Assembly (NCBI RefSeq): GCF_041296385.1
Contig: NC_091014.1
Coordinates: forward strand, 6,299,578 to 6,363,577
DNA length: 64,000 nucleotides
Source of the DNA: Aphelocoma coerulescens
Taxonomy: Eukaryota > Chordata > Aves > Passeriformes > Corvidae
Direction of reading: 5' to 3'
The notes under the pieces are model-generated. The model was not told the DNA's origin, made no database searches, and worked only from the letters and a program-made list of their open reading frames with translations. Of this stretch, positions 63,096-64,000 are shown piece after piece. Each line of letters opens with the position of its first letter. Within the stretch, counting starts at the first letter, position 1. Both the position numbers and the translations under genes were made by a program.

Positions 63096-64000
63096 TTATA
63101 TGTTTGATTTTGTCTTCAGTGACTGCTTTAGAGCAACCAAGAGCAGCAGTTTTCTTTTTCTCTTAATTTTCTGATGTTTATCTTTACTTGGTGAAGGTGA
63201 ACTGGATTATTGAAAACTATTGGTTTTTTTGCACGTTGATGGCCACAGGATGCCTATGGGCTGCTTTTCCTCTTCACCCTATCTAATCATACTACAAAGA
63301 CCCACAAATCCCTGTTTTAGCAAGCATACAGTCTAAACAACAAGCAAAAAAAAAAATTGTTGGAATGTGAAAAATTATATATAAAGCACACCTGAATGAC
63401 AGGAGATGCATCCAGACTCATTGGATGGCACTGGCAGAAGCCAGGAGAGGGCTGGTTCCCAGCCTCTTGGTCCTTTGCCATCTCAATGGACTTGGACTTT
63501 GGTTTGCTTTTTGACAGGATTATATGCCTCGTATTTTGCCAAGCAGCTCAAGCAGAGGCAGATAAACAAACTAGCAGATGCTGGGGGAGGGAATGTCTTT
63601 TGAGTTCAGGGTTTTTTCCCTATTTCAAAATTATGTCCTATACAGGTCTTTGGATTCAGAAGGAATAAGAACCTTTCAGTTGAGTTTTGGATGCCACTAT
63701 ATGAAACTCCACAGAGTGGGATTTTTGAGGAGCTGGAGACTGGTCCGTTCAGAAACCACATTGTGGCTGATGCTGTGATACGAAAACCTACAGCATTTCT
63801 AAACCTCTTTGTGCCTCCTATTTCTGTGCTGCAGATGTAAAGGCATCATTAATATAAGCATGCAATATGCTGCATGGGTAATTAAAGCATTCTTGCGTCG
63901 TTTTTCCTTGCAAAGTGGTACAAACAGTTACAACCATATGTGACTGCACTTAGATAAAGGTTGTGTTTCTGGAGCTCAGAAACCACGTGGGAGGCCCAAC
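63096..64000 (+). other. CELF2: CELF2 first-intron sequence to window edge
   Basis: No recognised exon, RNA or repeat. The shared CELF2 coding exons are expected further to the right. Confidence 0.55.

Noticed and set aside
44236..64000. Search for the shared second CELF2 coding exon (NGTANKMNGALDHSDQPD...)
   Set aside because: Not found on the + strand to the right of exon 1B; presumed to lie beyond the window.
1..64000. Prokaryotic-type systems (CRISPR, operons, phage, defence islands), tRNA or rRNA genes
   Set aside because: None seen. The window is vertebrate genomic DNA with introns, CpG island and avian repeats.

Overview
This looks like a bird nuclear genome, on an AT-rich chromosome. 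Seven truncated CR1 LINE copies carry the typical avian 3' end, and one LTR matches a widespread avian endogenous-retrovirus LTR type. The bird order cannot be told from the sequence alone. The only protein-coding sequence I can support is two alternative first coding exons of one gene, CELF2 (CUGBP/ETR-3-like RNA-binding factor), on the + strand. There are no bacterial-type operons, CRISPR arrays, tRNAs, rRNAs or complete protein-coding genes.

Layout: 1-29.2 kb is AT-rich, non-coding DNA upstream of the first recognised CELF2 exon. It holds CR1 fragments near 1.7, 7.3-8.3, 13.3, 21.5-22.4 and 25.4-25.9 kb, a G/T-only tract near 6.2 kb, a 35-A run at 24.6 kb, and a possible non-coding exon at 27.4-27.8 kb. 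Exon 1A (29984-30090) encodes the MFERTSELAFV.../MRCPKSAV... N-terminus. From 30.1 to 43.6 kb is intron with one CR1 copy. At 43.6-44.6 kb a strong CpG island carries exon 1B (44162-44235), which encodes the MTSSFKLDFLPEMMVD... N-terminus. From 44.2 to 64.0 kb is first-intron sequence with microsatellites, one CR1, a minus-strand solo LTR and one possible extra non-coding exon ending at 52818. The shared downstream coding exons (from NGTANKM through the RRMs) were not found here and should lie beyond the right edge.

How it works: both exons end in a good 5' splice site after two bases of a codon (AG| and AT|). Either can therefore join the same downstream exon in frame, giving Ser or Ile at the junction. 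The two promoters differ in kind: exon 1A is CpG-poor, exon 1B is a CpG island with upstream ORFs in its leader. Exon 1A also has two in-frame ATGs, the first in weak and the second in stronger context. I see no wholly new biological system. The points most worth checking are the layered control of CELF2 N-terminus choice, the upstream ORFs of exon 1B, and the GU/U-rich repeats inside the gene's own first intron.
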